Shown here one piece after another: positions 35,462 to 45,731 of a DNA stretch of 64,000 bases. Made by a program: the position numbers and the translations under genes. The notes under the pieces are model-generated. The model was not told the DNA's origin. It saw only the letters and a program-made list of their open reading frames with translations, and did no database searches. Every line of letters starts with the position of its first letter. The stretch's first letter is position 1. Source of the stretch: Bdellovibrionales bacterium. GTDB lineage: Bacteria; Bdellovibrionota; Bdellovibrionia; Bdellovibrionales; UBA1609. Where the stretch lies: contig JALZUR010000015.1 of NCBI GenBank assembly GCA_023301025.1, forward strand, positions 1 to 64,000, written 5' to 3'.

Positions 35462-35684
35462 TGTAAGCAAAGCTGAGAGCTTTGAAACAAAAATGAAAAG
35501 ACTTGAAGAGATTGTAAATAGTATGGAATCTTCTGATGTGGATTTAGAAGATTCTATAAAGTTTTTTGAAGAAGGTGTTGGTCTGTCAAAAGAGTGTCAA
35601 AGTTTATTAGATAAAGCTGAAGATAAAGTAAAGCTACTCACCAAAGATAGTTCAGGTGAAGTTAAAACTAAAGACTTTGAGTAA
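35448..35684 (+). CDS. xseB: Exodeoxyribonuclease VII small subunit
   Basis: The 78-residue small subunit has the expected helical hairpin with FETKMKRLEEIVNSMESSD and LEDSIKFFEEGV, which bind the XseA tail. GTG at 35448 is preceded by GAGGAGG 6 bases upstream inside xseA, so the two are translated together. The length is normal for XseB. Confidence 0.93.
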   Translation: MAKDNVSKAESFETKMKRLEEIVNSMESSDVDLEDSIKFFEEGVGLSKECQSLLDKAEDKVKLLTKDSSGEVKTKDFE

Positions 35685-35704
35685 GGTATAAAATAAAATT
35701 TACT

Positions 35705-36523
35705 ATGGATTTTAAACGACGCTCTAAAGAGTACTTTTCTAAGCAGGCTAGCTTTAAAATTTTGCCGGCACGCTTTTATGATTCACTTGAATACAGTTTT
35801 TTTTCAGGTGGTAAAAGAGTGCGACCTAAGTGCATAGAACTTGTAGGTGGTTCATTAGAGATAGCTTCAAAAAAACTTTTCCCTATAGCATTCGCAATTG
35901 AACTTGTGCATACCTACTCGCTTGTTCATGATGATCTGCCTTCAATGGATGATGACACCTACAGAAGAGAAAAGCTTACTCACCATAAAAAATATGGTGA
36001 AGCTTCGGCTGTTTTAGCTGGGGATGCTTTATTGACATTAGCATTTCAGGTTCTTGCAGAGAATTATTCGGGTAATATTTTAAAGGCATTGGTGCAAGAG
36101 CTGTCTCATTGCTCTGGAGTACATGGTATGGTTGGAGGCCAAGTTTTAGATTGCCTAACTAAAGATAGGTCTCTTGAAATATTTGAATCTATACACTATT
36201 TAAAAACAGCAAAGCTTTTTGAATTTAGTTTTGTTTCTCCTGGTATTGTAAAAGGCTTATCTGATTTCGAACGATTTGAACTCAAATCAGTTGGAAAAAA
36301 CTTAGGTCTATTGTTTCAACTTCAAGATGATTTATTTGATGAAGATAAAAAAGATGAACGAGTTGAAGAGAACATTTTATCGATAGTATCAAAATCTGAA
36401 TTAAATAAAATGATTGATACAAAAAAGAATGAGATTGAGCAGTCTTTTGAAAAACTTAGATCATTAAAGAAAAAAGACAGATTGATTGAATTTATAGATG
36501 TGGTTTTTAAAAGGACTCACTAA
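35705..36523 (+). CDS. ispA: Farnesyl/geranyl diphosphate synthase (IspA type)
   Basis: The 272-residue prenyltransferase has the first Asp-rich motif in HDDLPSMDDD, the second in QLQDDLFDED, and the GGKRVRPK substrate segment near the N-terminus. It condenses IPP with allylic diphosphates to give the farnesyl chain used for undecaprenyl phosphate and quinones. It is slightly shorter than E. coli IspA (299). The usual next gene in this operon type is dxs, which is absent here; tlyA begins on the very next base. Confidence 0.9.
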   Translation: MDFKRRSKEYFSKQASFKILPARFYDSLEYSFFSGGKRVRPKCIELVGGSLEIASKKLFPIAFAIELVHTYSLVHDDLPSMDDDTYRREKLTHHKKYGEASAVLAGDALLTLAFQVLAENYSGNILKALVQELSHCSGVHGMVGGQVLDCLTKDRSLEIFESIHYLKTAKLFEFSFVSPGIVKGLSDFERFELKSVGKNLGLLFQLQDDLFDEDKKDERVEENILSIVSKSELNKMIDTKKNEIEQSFEKLRSLKKKDRLIEFIDVVFKRTH

Positions 36524-37255
36524 ATGAGGCTTGATGTTTATTTAGTTAAAAATAACTTTTACCCAACAAGGGCTATTGCTCAGGAGTCTATAAAAAATGG
36601 ATGTGTTCAATTAAAGATTAATAATGCTTTCAAAATAGTGAAAAAACCTGGAATTCTAGTTGATGATTTTTGTGAGCTTTCGGTTAAAGAAGAGACTTTT
36701 TGGGTGTCTAGAGCTGCTAAAAAAATAGAATCTGCATTTTCACTTTTAGATTTAGACGTAAAAGATAAGTATGTTCTTGATTTAGGTCAATCTACTGGTG
36801 GGTTTACAGATTTTTTTTTAAATCAGGGAGCTTCAAAAGTTATAGGTGTTGATGTAGGCAAAGATCAACTTCATGAAAAACTTCGTGATGACCCAAGGGT
36901 TGAGTGTTTTGAAGGACATGATGCAAGAGATTTGAGTTTTTTAGATTCGCAAAAATTTGATTTTTTTTCAGTAGATCTTTCTTTTATCTCTCTTTTGAAA
37001 GTAGCTCCTGAGATTAAAAGATTTTTTGGTGAAGCATCAGTAGATGGTGTTTTTTTAGTTAAACCACAATTTGAAGTTGGCAAAGTCAACGTGGATAAAG
37101 GTGGAATTGTTAAGAAGTGGCAGGTTTTTATAGACTGTCAAAAAATGATTATAGAAGGTCTTGAAGGCATGGGATTTAGAGTGTTAAATTACATACCTTC
37201 ACAAATAAGGGGAAAAAATGGCAATCAAGAGTTTATTTGTCACGTTTGTACTTAG
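36524..37255 (+). CDS. tlyA: TlyA-family rRNA 2'-O-methyltransferase
   Basis: The 243-residue protein has an N-terminal S4 RNA-binding domain (RLDVYLVKNNFYPTRAIAQE) and an FtsJ/RrmJ-like SAM methyltransferase with LDLGQSTGGFTD and the K-D-K-E set in SRAAKK, VDLSFISL, VKPQFEVG and NQEF. TlyA enzymes methylate the 2'-OH of rRNA residues in 16S and 23S rRNA. It is last of the xseA-ispA operon and its end overlaps the start of the patatin-like lipoprotein gene by 38 bases. The name hemolysin A for this family is historic; ribosome modification is the known activity. Confidence 0.9.
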   Translation: MRLDVYLVKNNFYPTRAIAQESIKNGCVQLKINNAFKIVKKPGILVDDFCELSVKEETFWVSRAAKKIESAFSLLDLDVKDKYVLDLGQSTGGFTDFFLNQGASKVIGVDVGKDQLHEKLRDDPRVECFEGHDARDLSFLDSQKFDFFSVDLSFISLLKVAPEIKRFFGEASVDGVFLVKPQFEVGKVNVDKGGIVKKWQVFIDCQKMIIEGLEGMGFRVLNYIPSQIRGKNGNQEFICHVCT

Positions 37256-38165
37256 TGTATTTTTAACGTCATGTCTTCAAACACCAGGTATTGTGTTTAG
37301 AAAAAACCCAAATCAAAGATCAAACACTCAAATGGGACAATCAGATGTTGATGGGCCAAAAGTCGTAAGAATAAATGAGGTTAGCACTCACGATCAATCT
37401 AAACCTTTTCGTCCAAAACTAGGCTTAGTTTTAGGCCCAGGGCTTGCCTACTCTTTTGCTCATATTGGTGTTTTAAAAAAACTTATTGAAGCTAAGATTC
37501 CTGTGACAACAATTGTTGGCTTAGGTTGGTCAACCTTTTCTGCGATTGAATATGCAACCGAAGGTTCTGTTCATGGTCTTGAGTGGAGAGCGTCTAGATC
37601 TAAAGAGCTGCAAAGTTTATCAAATTTAAGTTTTTGGAAATCAAGTTTTGATGAAAAAAATATTCAAGATTTAAAAAAAGTGGCAAAAGCTATTTTAACA
37701 ACAGATCAAACACAAGATCATAAAAGTACTTTCTCTTGCTCACTGTACTCAAATAAAGTCTCAAAAATTGTATTTTCTAAACACAAAGGTTTTGAAGTGT
37801 GTGCTGCTGTTCCTCCTTTGTTTAATCCTGGTAAGTCCTACTCTCCATATATTATGGGATCTCGTGAGTCTTTAGCAGCGGCAAAAGACTTAGGAGCTGA
37901 AAAAGTGATTTATATAGATGTTCTTACTTCTGATGATTTGTGGAGAGATCAAAAAAACTCTATAAGCGGTTCGAGCTACTGGTACTGGGCTCTTGCTAAA
38001 GCTCAGTTGAAAGAAGATTTTCAGTTTTTTGACTATGTGCAAAGGGTCGATATGAACAGATCCGAAGGACTTTTAGACTTTTCAAAGGTTCTTAGCTTTG
38101 TTGGTCAAGGCGAGGTAGCAGGTGAAAAACTTGTTAGATTTTTAAAAAAAGAGTATCAGTATTAA
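37218..38165 (+). CDS. Patatin-like lipoprotein without catalytic residues
   Basis: The 315-residue protein has a lipoprotein signal (lipobox FLTSC, Cys19) and a patatin-type fold: LGPGLAYSFAHIGVL at about 72 matches the oxyanion-hole segment, PPLFNPG and AKDLGAEKVIYIDV follow in the usual order. The nucleophile elbow reads VGLGWS (101-105), where GxSxG is normal, so Ser is replaced by Gly103; the DG[GA] site reads MGSRES (about 213), so the catalytic Asp is lost as well. It is likely a non-enzymatic relative or uses other residues. AAGGGGA before the ATG inside tlyA supports the start and operon membership. Confidence 0.72.
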   Translation: MAIKSLFVTFVLSVFLTSCLQTPGIVFRKNPNQRSNTQMGQSDVDGPKVVRINEVSTHDQSKPFRPKLGLVLGPGLAYSFAHIGVLKKLIEAKIPVTTIVGLGWSTFSAIEYATEGSVHGLEWRASRSKELQSLSNLSFWKSSFDEKNIQDLKKVAKAILTTDQTQDHKSTFSCSLYSNKVSKIVFSKHKGFEVCAAVPPLFNPGKSYSPYIMGSRESLAAAKDLGAEKVIYIDVLTSDDLWRDQKNSISGSSYWYWALAKAQLKEDFQFFDYVQRVDMNRSEGLLDFSKVLSFVGQGEVAGEKLVRFLKKEYQY

Positions 38166-38220
38166 AATATAACAATAACTAAAGCAGTAAGAAGTTATTA
38201 CATAAAGATAAGGAGCTTTG

Positions 38221-39537
38221 ATGAGAAAGCCTTTAATAGACTCTAAGATTACAATGAACAGGCGAAAAAGCTTGGTTAAGTACGCTGAAAAAGATTCAGC
38301 ATTTATACTTTTTTCTGGTTCAGAGTGCACAAGAAATAATGATGCAAATTTTCCATTTAGAGTTCATAGTGATTTTTATTATCTCACTGGTTATGAAGAG
38401 TCTGAGAGTGTTGTTTTAATTAGGCCAGGTAAGTCTCCAGAAAGTGTGGCTTTTGTTAGAAAAAAAGACCCTTTACATGAAACTTGGGAAGGCTTTTTAT
38501 TCGGACCAGAAGGGGCTAAAGAACATTTTGGTTTTGATGAAGCCTACACCAATGATGTGCTTTTTGAAAAACTTTGTGAGTTTCTTGTTGATATTGAATC
38601 TGTTTACTACAGAATTGGTCTCAATGAAAAAAGAGATGCTGAAGTTTTTAAGATATTAAACAAGGTGCTTTTTTCTCGTGGTAGAAAAGGTAGTCCCTTA
38701 TCTAGAGTACTTGATCCAGAAGAAGTTTTAGGTCAAATGAGAAGGCGAAAAGATAAAACTGAAATTGAGCTTATGCGAAAGAGTGCTCAAATTGCTGCCT
38801 CTGCACATATTGAAGCCATGAGATCTATTAAACCAGGTATGAACGAAAGAGAAATTCAAGGTATTTTTTATCAAAAATCTTTATCACAGAATGCAAGAGA
38901 TGTGTCTTACGACTCTATTTGTGCTGGTGGAGATAATGCAACGACTCTTCACTACAATTCAAATGATCAAGAGCTAAAAGATGGAGATCTATTTTTAATA
39001 GATGCCGGTGCTGAGTACAATTATTATGCTTCTGACATAACTCGCACTTATCCTATTAATGGAAAGTTTAGTGAAGCGCAAAAAGAGGTGTATCAAGCTG
39101 TCTTAACTGTTCAAAAAAATATGATCAGTAAGGTAAAGCCAGGCGTGAGTTTTGAAGAGCTAAATGAAAAAGCTAACGAAGAACTCACCCAAGCCATGGT
39201 TGATATTGGACTTCTCAAGGGCAATGTAAGTGATTTAATAAAAGAAAAAAAATTTAAAAAGTACTACCCGCACAGTCTTGGTCATTATCTTGGATTAGAT
39301 GTACATGACACTGGTCCTTATATTTTAAATAAAGAGTCTCGCCCTTTTGATGAGGGAGTTGTTCTAACTATTGAACCTGGAATTTACGTACCTTTAAGTG
39401 ATGATGAAGCCCCTAAAAAGTTTTTAGGAATTGGAATACGAATTGAAGACGATGTTTTAGTTACAAGTGAAGGGTGTGAAGTTTTAAGTAGTGATGCGCC
39501 AAAAGAAGTAAATGATATAGAATCGATAATGAATTAA
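38221..39537 (+). CDS. pepP: Xaa-Pro aminopeptidase (aminopeptidase P, M24B)
   Basis: The 438-residue enzyme has the AMP_N domain (HSDFYYLTGYEES) and the pita-bread metal site: LIDAGAEYNYYASDITRT, HSLGHYLGLDVHD, VLTIEPGIY and GIGIRIEDD give the two Asp, His and two Glu ligands. It removes the N-terminal residue before Pro and is cytosolic, with no signal peptide. AAGGAG lies 5 bases before ATG 38221; the track start at the TTG one codon earlier is not used. It is a single gene that converges on the HAD phosphatase. Confidence 0.93.
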   Translation: MRKPLIDSKITMNRRKSLVKYAEKDSAFILFSGSECTRNNDANFPFRVHSDFYYLTGYEESESVVLIRPGKSPESVAFVRKKDPLHETWEGFLFGPEGAKEHFGFDEAYTNDVLFEKLCEFLVDIESVYYRIGLNEKRDAEVFKILNKVLFSRGRKGSPLSRVLDPEEVLGQMRRRKDKTEIELMRKSAQIAASAHIEAMRSIKPGMNEREIQGIFYQKSLSQNARDVSYDSICAGGDNATTLHYNSNDQELKDGDLFLIDAGAEYNYYASDITRTYPINGKFSEAQKEVYQAVLTVQKNMISKVKPGVSFEELNEKANEELTQAMVDIGLLKGNVSDLIKEKKFKKYYPHSLGHYLGLDVHDTGPYILNKESRPFDEGVVLTIEPGIYVPLSDDEAPKKFLGIGIRIEDDVLVTSEGCEVLSSDAPKEVNDIESIMN

Positions 39538-39546
39538 AATCTAGAT

Positions 39547-40311
39547 CTAAAGTTCAGGCGTATTTTGATTTATGTAATCAAAATAGTCCCAACTTTTTTC
39601 TTTAGCTAGTTTTAATGCTTTTATTTCTGAGTCATAAACTAATCCTGACGGGTCTGACCCATGCACTACAAGTTTTATATCAGAAGAGATTTCAATAAGT
39701 GGAACATCTGATGAAGTGTTTCCACTTACAAAAAAGGGCATTTTGCCATCTGTAACTTCTAAAAGTGCATCTACTTTCCCTTCAGCCCAAGATATTGGAT
39801 AGTGAATTTTATCTGTGATTACATCATCTTTATCAAGATAGGTTCTGATACCTATAATGTCTTCAGGTGGTATATCAAATTCAAGGGCAGCAGCTTCTAT
39901 GGTCCAGCTAATTGAGGCGGTTACAATTATAACTCTAACCCCTGATGCTTTTAAAAATTTAATAATTTCTTTTTGAGCTTCTACATAAACAGGTGGGTAT
40001 TCATTTTGGAACTGCGAAACTCTTTTTCTAAGCTCTGTTAGTTTTTCAGTCGCGAGTATCTGTCCCAGCCAGGTTAAGCCTTTCTCAATGCCTTGATCTT
40101 CAATCTTTTTATAGTCGTCCCAAGTGTATGTTTTTTTCTGTGGAAAGTAATTGTGCTTAATTTGAAAGTCAAAAAAATCACGCCCAACATCAGAAAACCA
40201 AAGCGTGCCATCAGCATCAAAAGCTGCAATTGGATTAGTTTTTGGGTTTTTTAGTGCTTTAGTGATTCGAGATTTTAAATTATTGATATAGTCTATTGGT
40301 GGATGATACAT
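39547..40311 (-). CDS. HAD-superfamily phosphatase, SerB-like (HAD-IB)
   Basis: The 254-residue protein has motif I in AAFDADGTLW (Asp32, Asp34), motif II in VRVIIVTASIS, and motif III in FVSGNTSSDVPLIE, with the inserted helical cap after motif I typical of the phosphoserine phosphatase and lipid phosphatase group. Substrate is unknown. It is divergent from glpD with about 60 bases between, so a glycerol-phosphate or phospholipid substrate is conceivable but unproven. It is not the MupP type needed by the recycling island. Confidence 0.82.
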   Translation of the reverse strand: MYHPPIDYINNLKSRITKALKNPKTNPIAAFDADGTLWFSDVGRDFFDFQIKHNYFPQKKTYTWDDYKKIEDQGIEKGLTWLGQILATEKLTELRKRVSQFQNEYPPVYVEAQKEIIKFLKASGVRVIIVTASISWTIEAAALEFDIPPEDIIGIRTYLDKDDVITDKIHYPISWAEGKVDALLEVTDGKMPFFVSGNTSSDVPLIEISSDIKLVVHGSDPSGLVYDSEIKALKLAKEKSWDYFDYINQNTPEL

Positions 40312-40373
40312 ATTAGTATTGATAGTATTTTTAAGAAAAATTGCAATAGCTATTTAGATTTAAGGAGTATGGT

Positions 40374-42002
40374 GTGAATAAATTCTCATTTAAAGATAGA
40401 TCCAAGAATCTAAAAAGTATTAAAAGTGATTCTTACGATATTGTAGTTGTAGGTGGTGGTATTACTGGGGCTGGAGTTGCAAGAGAAGCTGCTCTTAGAG
40501 GTTTTAAGGTTTGTTTGCTCGAAAAATCTGATTTTTCAACAGGGGCCAGTTCAAAATCTAGTAAGCTTGCACATGGTGGATTAAGGTATCTTGAAAATTT
40601 TGAATTTGATTTAGTAGCTGAAGCTTTAAATGAAAGACAGCATCTTTTAAGAATGGCTACGCATATGGTGCGTCCTTTGTCTTTTTTAGTACCAATTTAT
40701 AAAGGTGATAGAGTTGGCTGGTGGAAGATGAAAGCTGGAATGCTTTTGTATGATCTCTTATGTGCTTTCAGAGCGCCAAAACTCCATACATCGTTAAATC
40801 CTAAAAAAGTTACAGCATCAAATTCTAATTTAAAAACAGAAGGTTTGAAAGGTGGCTTTGTTTATTCGGATGCTTATATGGATGATGATAGACTTGTTGT
40901 TGAAACTCTTAGATCGGTAAGTGATAAAATTGATGTGATCTCTTACTGTGAGGTTAAAACGGTTAAAATCAGTACTGATAAAAAAGAAGAAACTGAAACA
41001 AATGGGGGAGGAGTTGAACTAAGCTGTTATGACTCTATTGAAGATAACGAGTTTAAGCTTAAAGGCACCCATCTTATCTCTTGTGTTGGGCCTTGGACGG
41101 ATACTTTTGGAAAAATTGTCGATGACAGTTGGAAAGATAAGATGCGACCTTCCAAAGGTATACACTTATGTGTCAAAAAATCTCTTTTAGAACTAGAAAC
41201 TGCTATGGTTATGGCCGCTGATAAAAGTAAGAGAATTCTTTTTTGTATCCCAAGAAAAGACTTTGATATTATTGGAACAACTGACACGGATTACAATGAA
41301 GATTTAGATAAGGTAAGTTCAAATGATGATGATATCTCTTATGTTAAAAAAGTTTTATCAGAGTATTTTCCAAAAATTGATATCAAAGATAGTGATATAC
41401 TTTCCACTTATGCAGGAGTTAGACCTCTGATTCATGATGGTTCCTCAAATGAGAGCAAAGTGAGTAGAAATCATAGAGTTTTCAATGTAGATGATAAGCC
41501 TATTACTTTTATATCAGGGGGCAAGTACACAACTTATTTAAGTATGGCAATTCACGCTGTGGATAAAGCTGTTAAAAGTAATAAAAAATTAGTTTCTTCT
41601 GCAGAAAATATCCGATCTGAAAGGCGTAAACTTTTTGTTGGTATCAATACAAAAGAGAATCAAAATTTAGCTCTTAATAAAATTATGTCTTTAAATTTAG
41701 ATTGGAGTATAGATAACATTAATGATTTTGTAGATAATCATGGCGCTCAGTCTTATGAGTTTATTTCTGAAAACTTAAACAAAACTTATTTGCAAACAGA
41801 GGCAAGTGTTGCAATTGAATATTACTGTTGTGGACATCTTTTGGATTTTTACGAAAGACGAACATCATGGTCTCTTTCAAGACGATTTACTGATGAAGTA
41901 AATATCAAAGAAGTTGCTCTTGAGTTTAGAAATCAATTTGGCTGGACTGATAAAATTTTGAATCAAGAGATTGAAGTTTTACGAGCGTTCTTAAGAAGTT
42001 GA
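40374..42002 (+). CDS. glpD: Glycerol-3-phosphate dehydrogenase, FAD-dependent
   Basis: The 542-residue enzyme has the FAD dinucleotide fold VVVGGGITGAGVAREAALRG near residue 23, the SSKLAHGGLRYLEN segment, and DTDY and GGKYTTY motifs of GlpD/GlpA, and a C-terminal helical domain. It oxidises glycerol-3-phosphate to dihydroxyacetone phosphate and feeds electrons to the quinone pool at the inner membrane. GTG is the start, with AAGGAG 6 bases upstream. No glpK or glpF lies adjacent. Confidence 0.93.
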   Translation: MNKFSFKDRSKNLKSIKSDSYDIVVVGGGITGAGVAREAALRGFKVCLLEKSDFSTGASSKSSKLAHGGLRYLENFEFDLVAEALNERQHLLRMATHMVRPLSFLVPIYKGDRVGWWKMKAGMLLYDLLCAFRAPKLHTSLNPKKVTASNSNLKTEGLKGGFVYSDAYMDDDRLVVETLRSVSDKIDVISYCEVKTVKISTDKKEETETNGGGVELSCYDSIEDNEFKLKGTHLISCVGPWTDTFGKIVDDSWKDKMRPSKGIHLCVKKSLLELETAMVMAADKSKRILFCIPRKDFDIIGTTDTDYNEDLDKVSSNDDDISYVKKVLSEYFPKIDIKDSDILSTYAGVRPLIHDGSSNESKVSRNHRVFNVDDKPITFISGGKYTTYLSMAIHAVDKAVKSNKKLVSSAENIRSERRKLFVGINTKENQNLALNKIMSLNLDWSIDNINDFVDNHGAQSYEFISENLNKTYLQTEASVAIEYYCCGHLLDFYERRTSWSLSRRFTDEVNIKEVALEFRNQFGWTDKILNQEIEVLRAFLRS

Positions 42003-42107
42003 CTCTGTAGTGACATAGGTGTGAAATGAAATTACAATTGTTTCAATTGAGTTAGATTTTTTACTGAATCGATTCCTTTTAAACAGTTTTATACTTAAGC
42101 TTTTTAA

Positions 42108-43163
<1,056 letters not shown>

Positions 43164-43170
43164 AGTTTTT

Positions 43171-43593
43171 ATGGACAGAGAAGAGGCTTTTATAAGAGCA
43201 GCAAAAGTACTTTTTTATGGCTCTTTAGACGAAGCCTTCTCTTTAAAAAAAGCTATACTCGTAGCACGAGAAAAATCAGATTTCGAACAGCTTAGGCTTA
43301 TACATAATCTCTTAGAAAAAAAACAAAACAATCAATTTAATTTCCATACTAAAAACCTTGAAGAGGGTCAGATACAAATAGCCAAAGGAATTAGGCTTGA
43401 GTATTGGCGTGAATTTAAGTTTAATTCTGTAGCTGAAGTTTTTTATCCGATTTTGTACAAGTGGATCGGTGATTTTAAGGATCATGATATTAAAAATCTT
43501 TTAAATCTATCTGGTGGAGCTATTCTAATGAGATACAATACTGGTGTCATAAGACTTGGTTCTTTTATTGTGAGAGAGGTATCTGGTGAATGA
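43171..43593 (+). CDS. Hypothetical protein after mreB
   Basis: A 140-residue cytoplasmic protein beginning 8 bases after mreB. The first half is helical and charged (MDREEAFIRAAKVL), the second half is more beta-like, with GGAILMRYNTGVIRLGSFIVREVSG. I do not recognise a family. It overlaps the next gene by 8 bases. Its tight coupling to mreB suggests a link to cell shape or to the following sensor, but that is only context. Confidence 0.6.
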   Translation: MDREEAFIRAAKVLFYGSLDEAFSLKKAILVAREKSDFEQLRLIHNLLEKKQNNQFNFHTKNLEEGQIQIAKGIRLEYWREFKFNSVAEVFYPILYKWIGDFKDHDIKNLLNLSGGAILMRYNTGVIRLGSFIVREVSGE

Positions 43594-43921
43594 TGAAAAG
43601 CTGATCTCTCAAAAAAAAATAAGTTCCTTCTTCTTTGAAAAAAAACTTTATCAGTATGCTACAAAATCATTAAATGAAAAAGACAGAGACTTGATGAAGT
43701 CTTTTTGTGAAAGTGAAGCTAAAGCAAAAAAGACTTTAGCCTCTGTCTTGATGAGTTTTGAGTATTTAGAAAAGCTTAAAGAAACAGAGATTAATAAAGA
43801 GTGGACAGAGCAAACAGTTTACAATGAGGTTAAAAAAGAAAATTTAACTAAATACTTAGTGATATCTTTTTTAGTACTTTTATTAATTGTTGTGTCTTAC
43901 TTAGCATACAAATTGATTTAA
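43586..43921 (+). CDS. Hypothetical tail-anchored membrane protein
   Basis: A 111-residue protein with a Lys/Glu-rich helical cytoplasmic part and a single C-terminal membrane helix (LVISFLVLLLIVVSYLAYKLI), the layout of anti-sigma factors and tail-anchored adaptors. GTG start overlaps the previous gene by 8 bases, so translation is coupled. It has no zinc motif of an anti-sigma factor. The helical first half resembles a short anti-sigma or ZAS-like region only in size. Function unknown. Confidence 0.6.
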   Translation: MNDEKLISQKKISSFFFEKKLYQYATKSLNEKDRDLMKSFCESEAKAKKTLASVLMSFEYLEKLKETEINKEWTEQTVYNEVKKENLTKYLVISFLVLLLIVVSYLAYKLI

Positions 43922-43941
43922 TCAGTAAGTGAGGTGACTAA

Positions 43942-45621
43942 ATGCAAAACAACACCTACAGTTTAAGACAGATTATCTTTGCTTGGATTTTAGTTTTTAA
44001 GATTTCTTTTTTTATCTTCATATACATTTTACTCTCAAAACTTTTTAGTCAGTATGTTGATAACTCTTCTTTTAAAGACTTAAGGTATTCAAAACTATTA
44101 ATCGAAAAAGAAGTAACTAAAGAAGAGATAAATCTTAAAAATAATCTATCAAGACATATAAATTCAAGAATGTTTACCTCTGCTTTAAAAGAGAAAAACG
44201 TTGAAAGTGTTTTAAAGTACATAAAAAATTGGAAGTCATTGGGACGACTTTACAGAATATCTTTGTTCAACAAAGAGGGCTTAAAAGTTTCATTAATAGA
44301 CTTAAACCCCATTTCTGACAATGCACTAATGTCTAACTCCTTAACTGCAAAACTAAAAGGGGGATATGAGGTTACAAAATATTATATAGAAAAAGAAAAT
44401 CTTTTTATTCAAGTTACAAGAAATATCTTGGATCAAGAAGGTCTATCTATAGGATATATACAAGAGTCTAAGCAGCTAGATTTAGGAAGAGTAAAAAGTA
44501 TTTTACCAGAGCAAACAAAATTTTTAGTATCTGACAACAGCAATATTTTTTCTATAAATGATACTTTAAGTGATAAATTTAAGAGAAAACTTTTAAATAT
44601 TAAGTCAGAGGCTTTTGAAATTTCGTCTGGAAAAGTTTTTTTTGATGGTTTAGTTTATAAAGTTGATGATCGTAATAATATTCTTATTCTAAAAGAAAAA
44701 CTTAAAAATATATTTTATCTCTCTTTTTATAAAAACTATTTACTATATTTTGTCATTTATATTCTATTAATCGGACTTATCTTTTATTTATCTTTTAATT
44801 ACACCGTAACTAAGCCTTTAGAAGATTTATGTTTGTATATAAAATCAAACTTTAAAGATAAGAAAACTTCTATGTCTCAGCTTAAAGAGATAAGAGAGAT
44901 TGAGAGTTTAGTACAAAGTAGGGTTGGCGAGTTTAATACAGTTATAAGTGAAGCTCATGCTGGTAAAAAACGAGATGTTAATATGATGGTTGCAAGTTTA
45001 GCCCATGAACTTAATAATGCCCTTTCTTATATTGGTGGAAATATTAGTTTTTTAGAAGACGAAATGAGTGAAAAAGAACCTGATAAAGAAGAGATAAATG
45101 AGTCACTTGTTGATATCAAAAGTGGTTTTGATAGCATGAAAAATATCGTATCTGATCTGAAAGTTTTTTCTTCGCAATCTGATTATAAGATAAAAAGTAT
45201 ATTTATTTCAGAAATATTTGATCAAATTAAAAAAGTTTTTAACAATATTGAAATTACTAATGAATTAGAAAATAGAAAGATTTCAGTTGATTCTGATAGG
45301 CTCTTTCAGGTTTTACAAAATATAATTCAAAACGCAAATCATGCAAAAGATAAAGATGAGATTTTAGTAAAAATAGCTGCTTATAAAGTCCCAAATGAAG
45401 ATTATATGTTCATTGATGTTTCTGACAATGGTCTTGGTGTACCAAAAAATATTCAAGATAAGATCTTTCAACCTTTTTTTACGACTAAAAAAAATAAAGG
45501 GGGTACAGGCTTAGGTCTTGCTTTATCTTTAGATATTATGATGGGCATGGAAGGAGACTTATTTCTAAAGGACTCTAGTGAACAGGGTAGTATTTTTTGT
45601 TTAAAAATTAAATTGGTTTAA
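43942..45621 (+). CDS. Sensor histidine kinase, orphan
   Basis: The 559-residue membrane kinase has an N-terminal helix (about 12-35), a periplasmic sensing region, a second helix (about 265-285), and a HisKA/HATPase unit with SLAHELNNALS (phospho-His about 354), an N box QNIIQNANHAK, DVSDNGLGVP, FQPFFTTK and GGTGLGLALS. No response regulator is adjacent. GAGGTG precedes the ATG by about 6 bases. It shares the strand and short spacing with mreB and the two unknown genes, so an envelope-stress signal is a fair guess. Confidence 0.88.
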   Translation: MQNNTYSLRQIIFAWILVFKISFFIFIYILLSKLFSQYVDNSSFKDLRYSKLLIEKEVTKEEINLKNNLSRHINSRMFTSALKEKNVESVLKYIKNWKSLGRLYRISLFNKEGLKVSLIDLNPISDNALMSNSLTAKLKGGYEVTKYYIEKENLFIQVTRNILDQEGLSIGYIQESKQLDLGRVKSILPEQTKFLVSDNSNIFSINDTLSDKFKRKLLNIKSEAFEISSGKVFFDGLVYKVDDRNNILILKEKLKNIFYLSFYKNYLLYFVIYILLIGLIFYLSFNYTVTKPLEDLCLYIKSNFKDKKTSMSQLKEIREIESLVQSRVGEFNTVISEAHAGKKRDVNMMVASLAHELNNALSYIGGNISFLEDEMSEKEPDKEEINESLVDIKSGFDSMKNIVSDLKVFSSQSDYKIKSIFISEIFDQIKKVFNNIEITNELENRKISVDSDRLFQVLQNIIQNANHAKDKDEILVKIAAYKVPNEDYMFIDVSDNGLGVPKNIQDKIFQPFFTTKKNKGGTGLGLALSLDIMMGMEGDLFLKDSSEQGSIFCLKIKLV

Positions 45622-45731
45622 TTGATAGAAAAAAGCTGACACAAAACCTGAAAGTTTTTTTAGTTGTTTTGTTAAACTCTAAAACAATAGTAAGTGTTTA
45701 AAATTAATACAAAAATGCCGATAGGTTAGCT

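Noticed and set aside
39547-40311. HAD phosphatase as the missing MupP of the recycling island
   Set aside because: Its motifs and cap fit the SerB-like HAD-IB group, not the Gph-like MupP, and it lies 19 kb away next to glpD.
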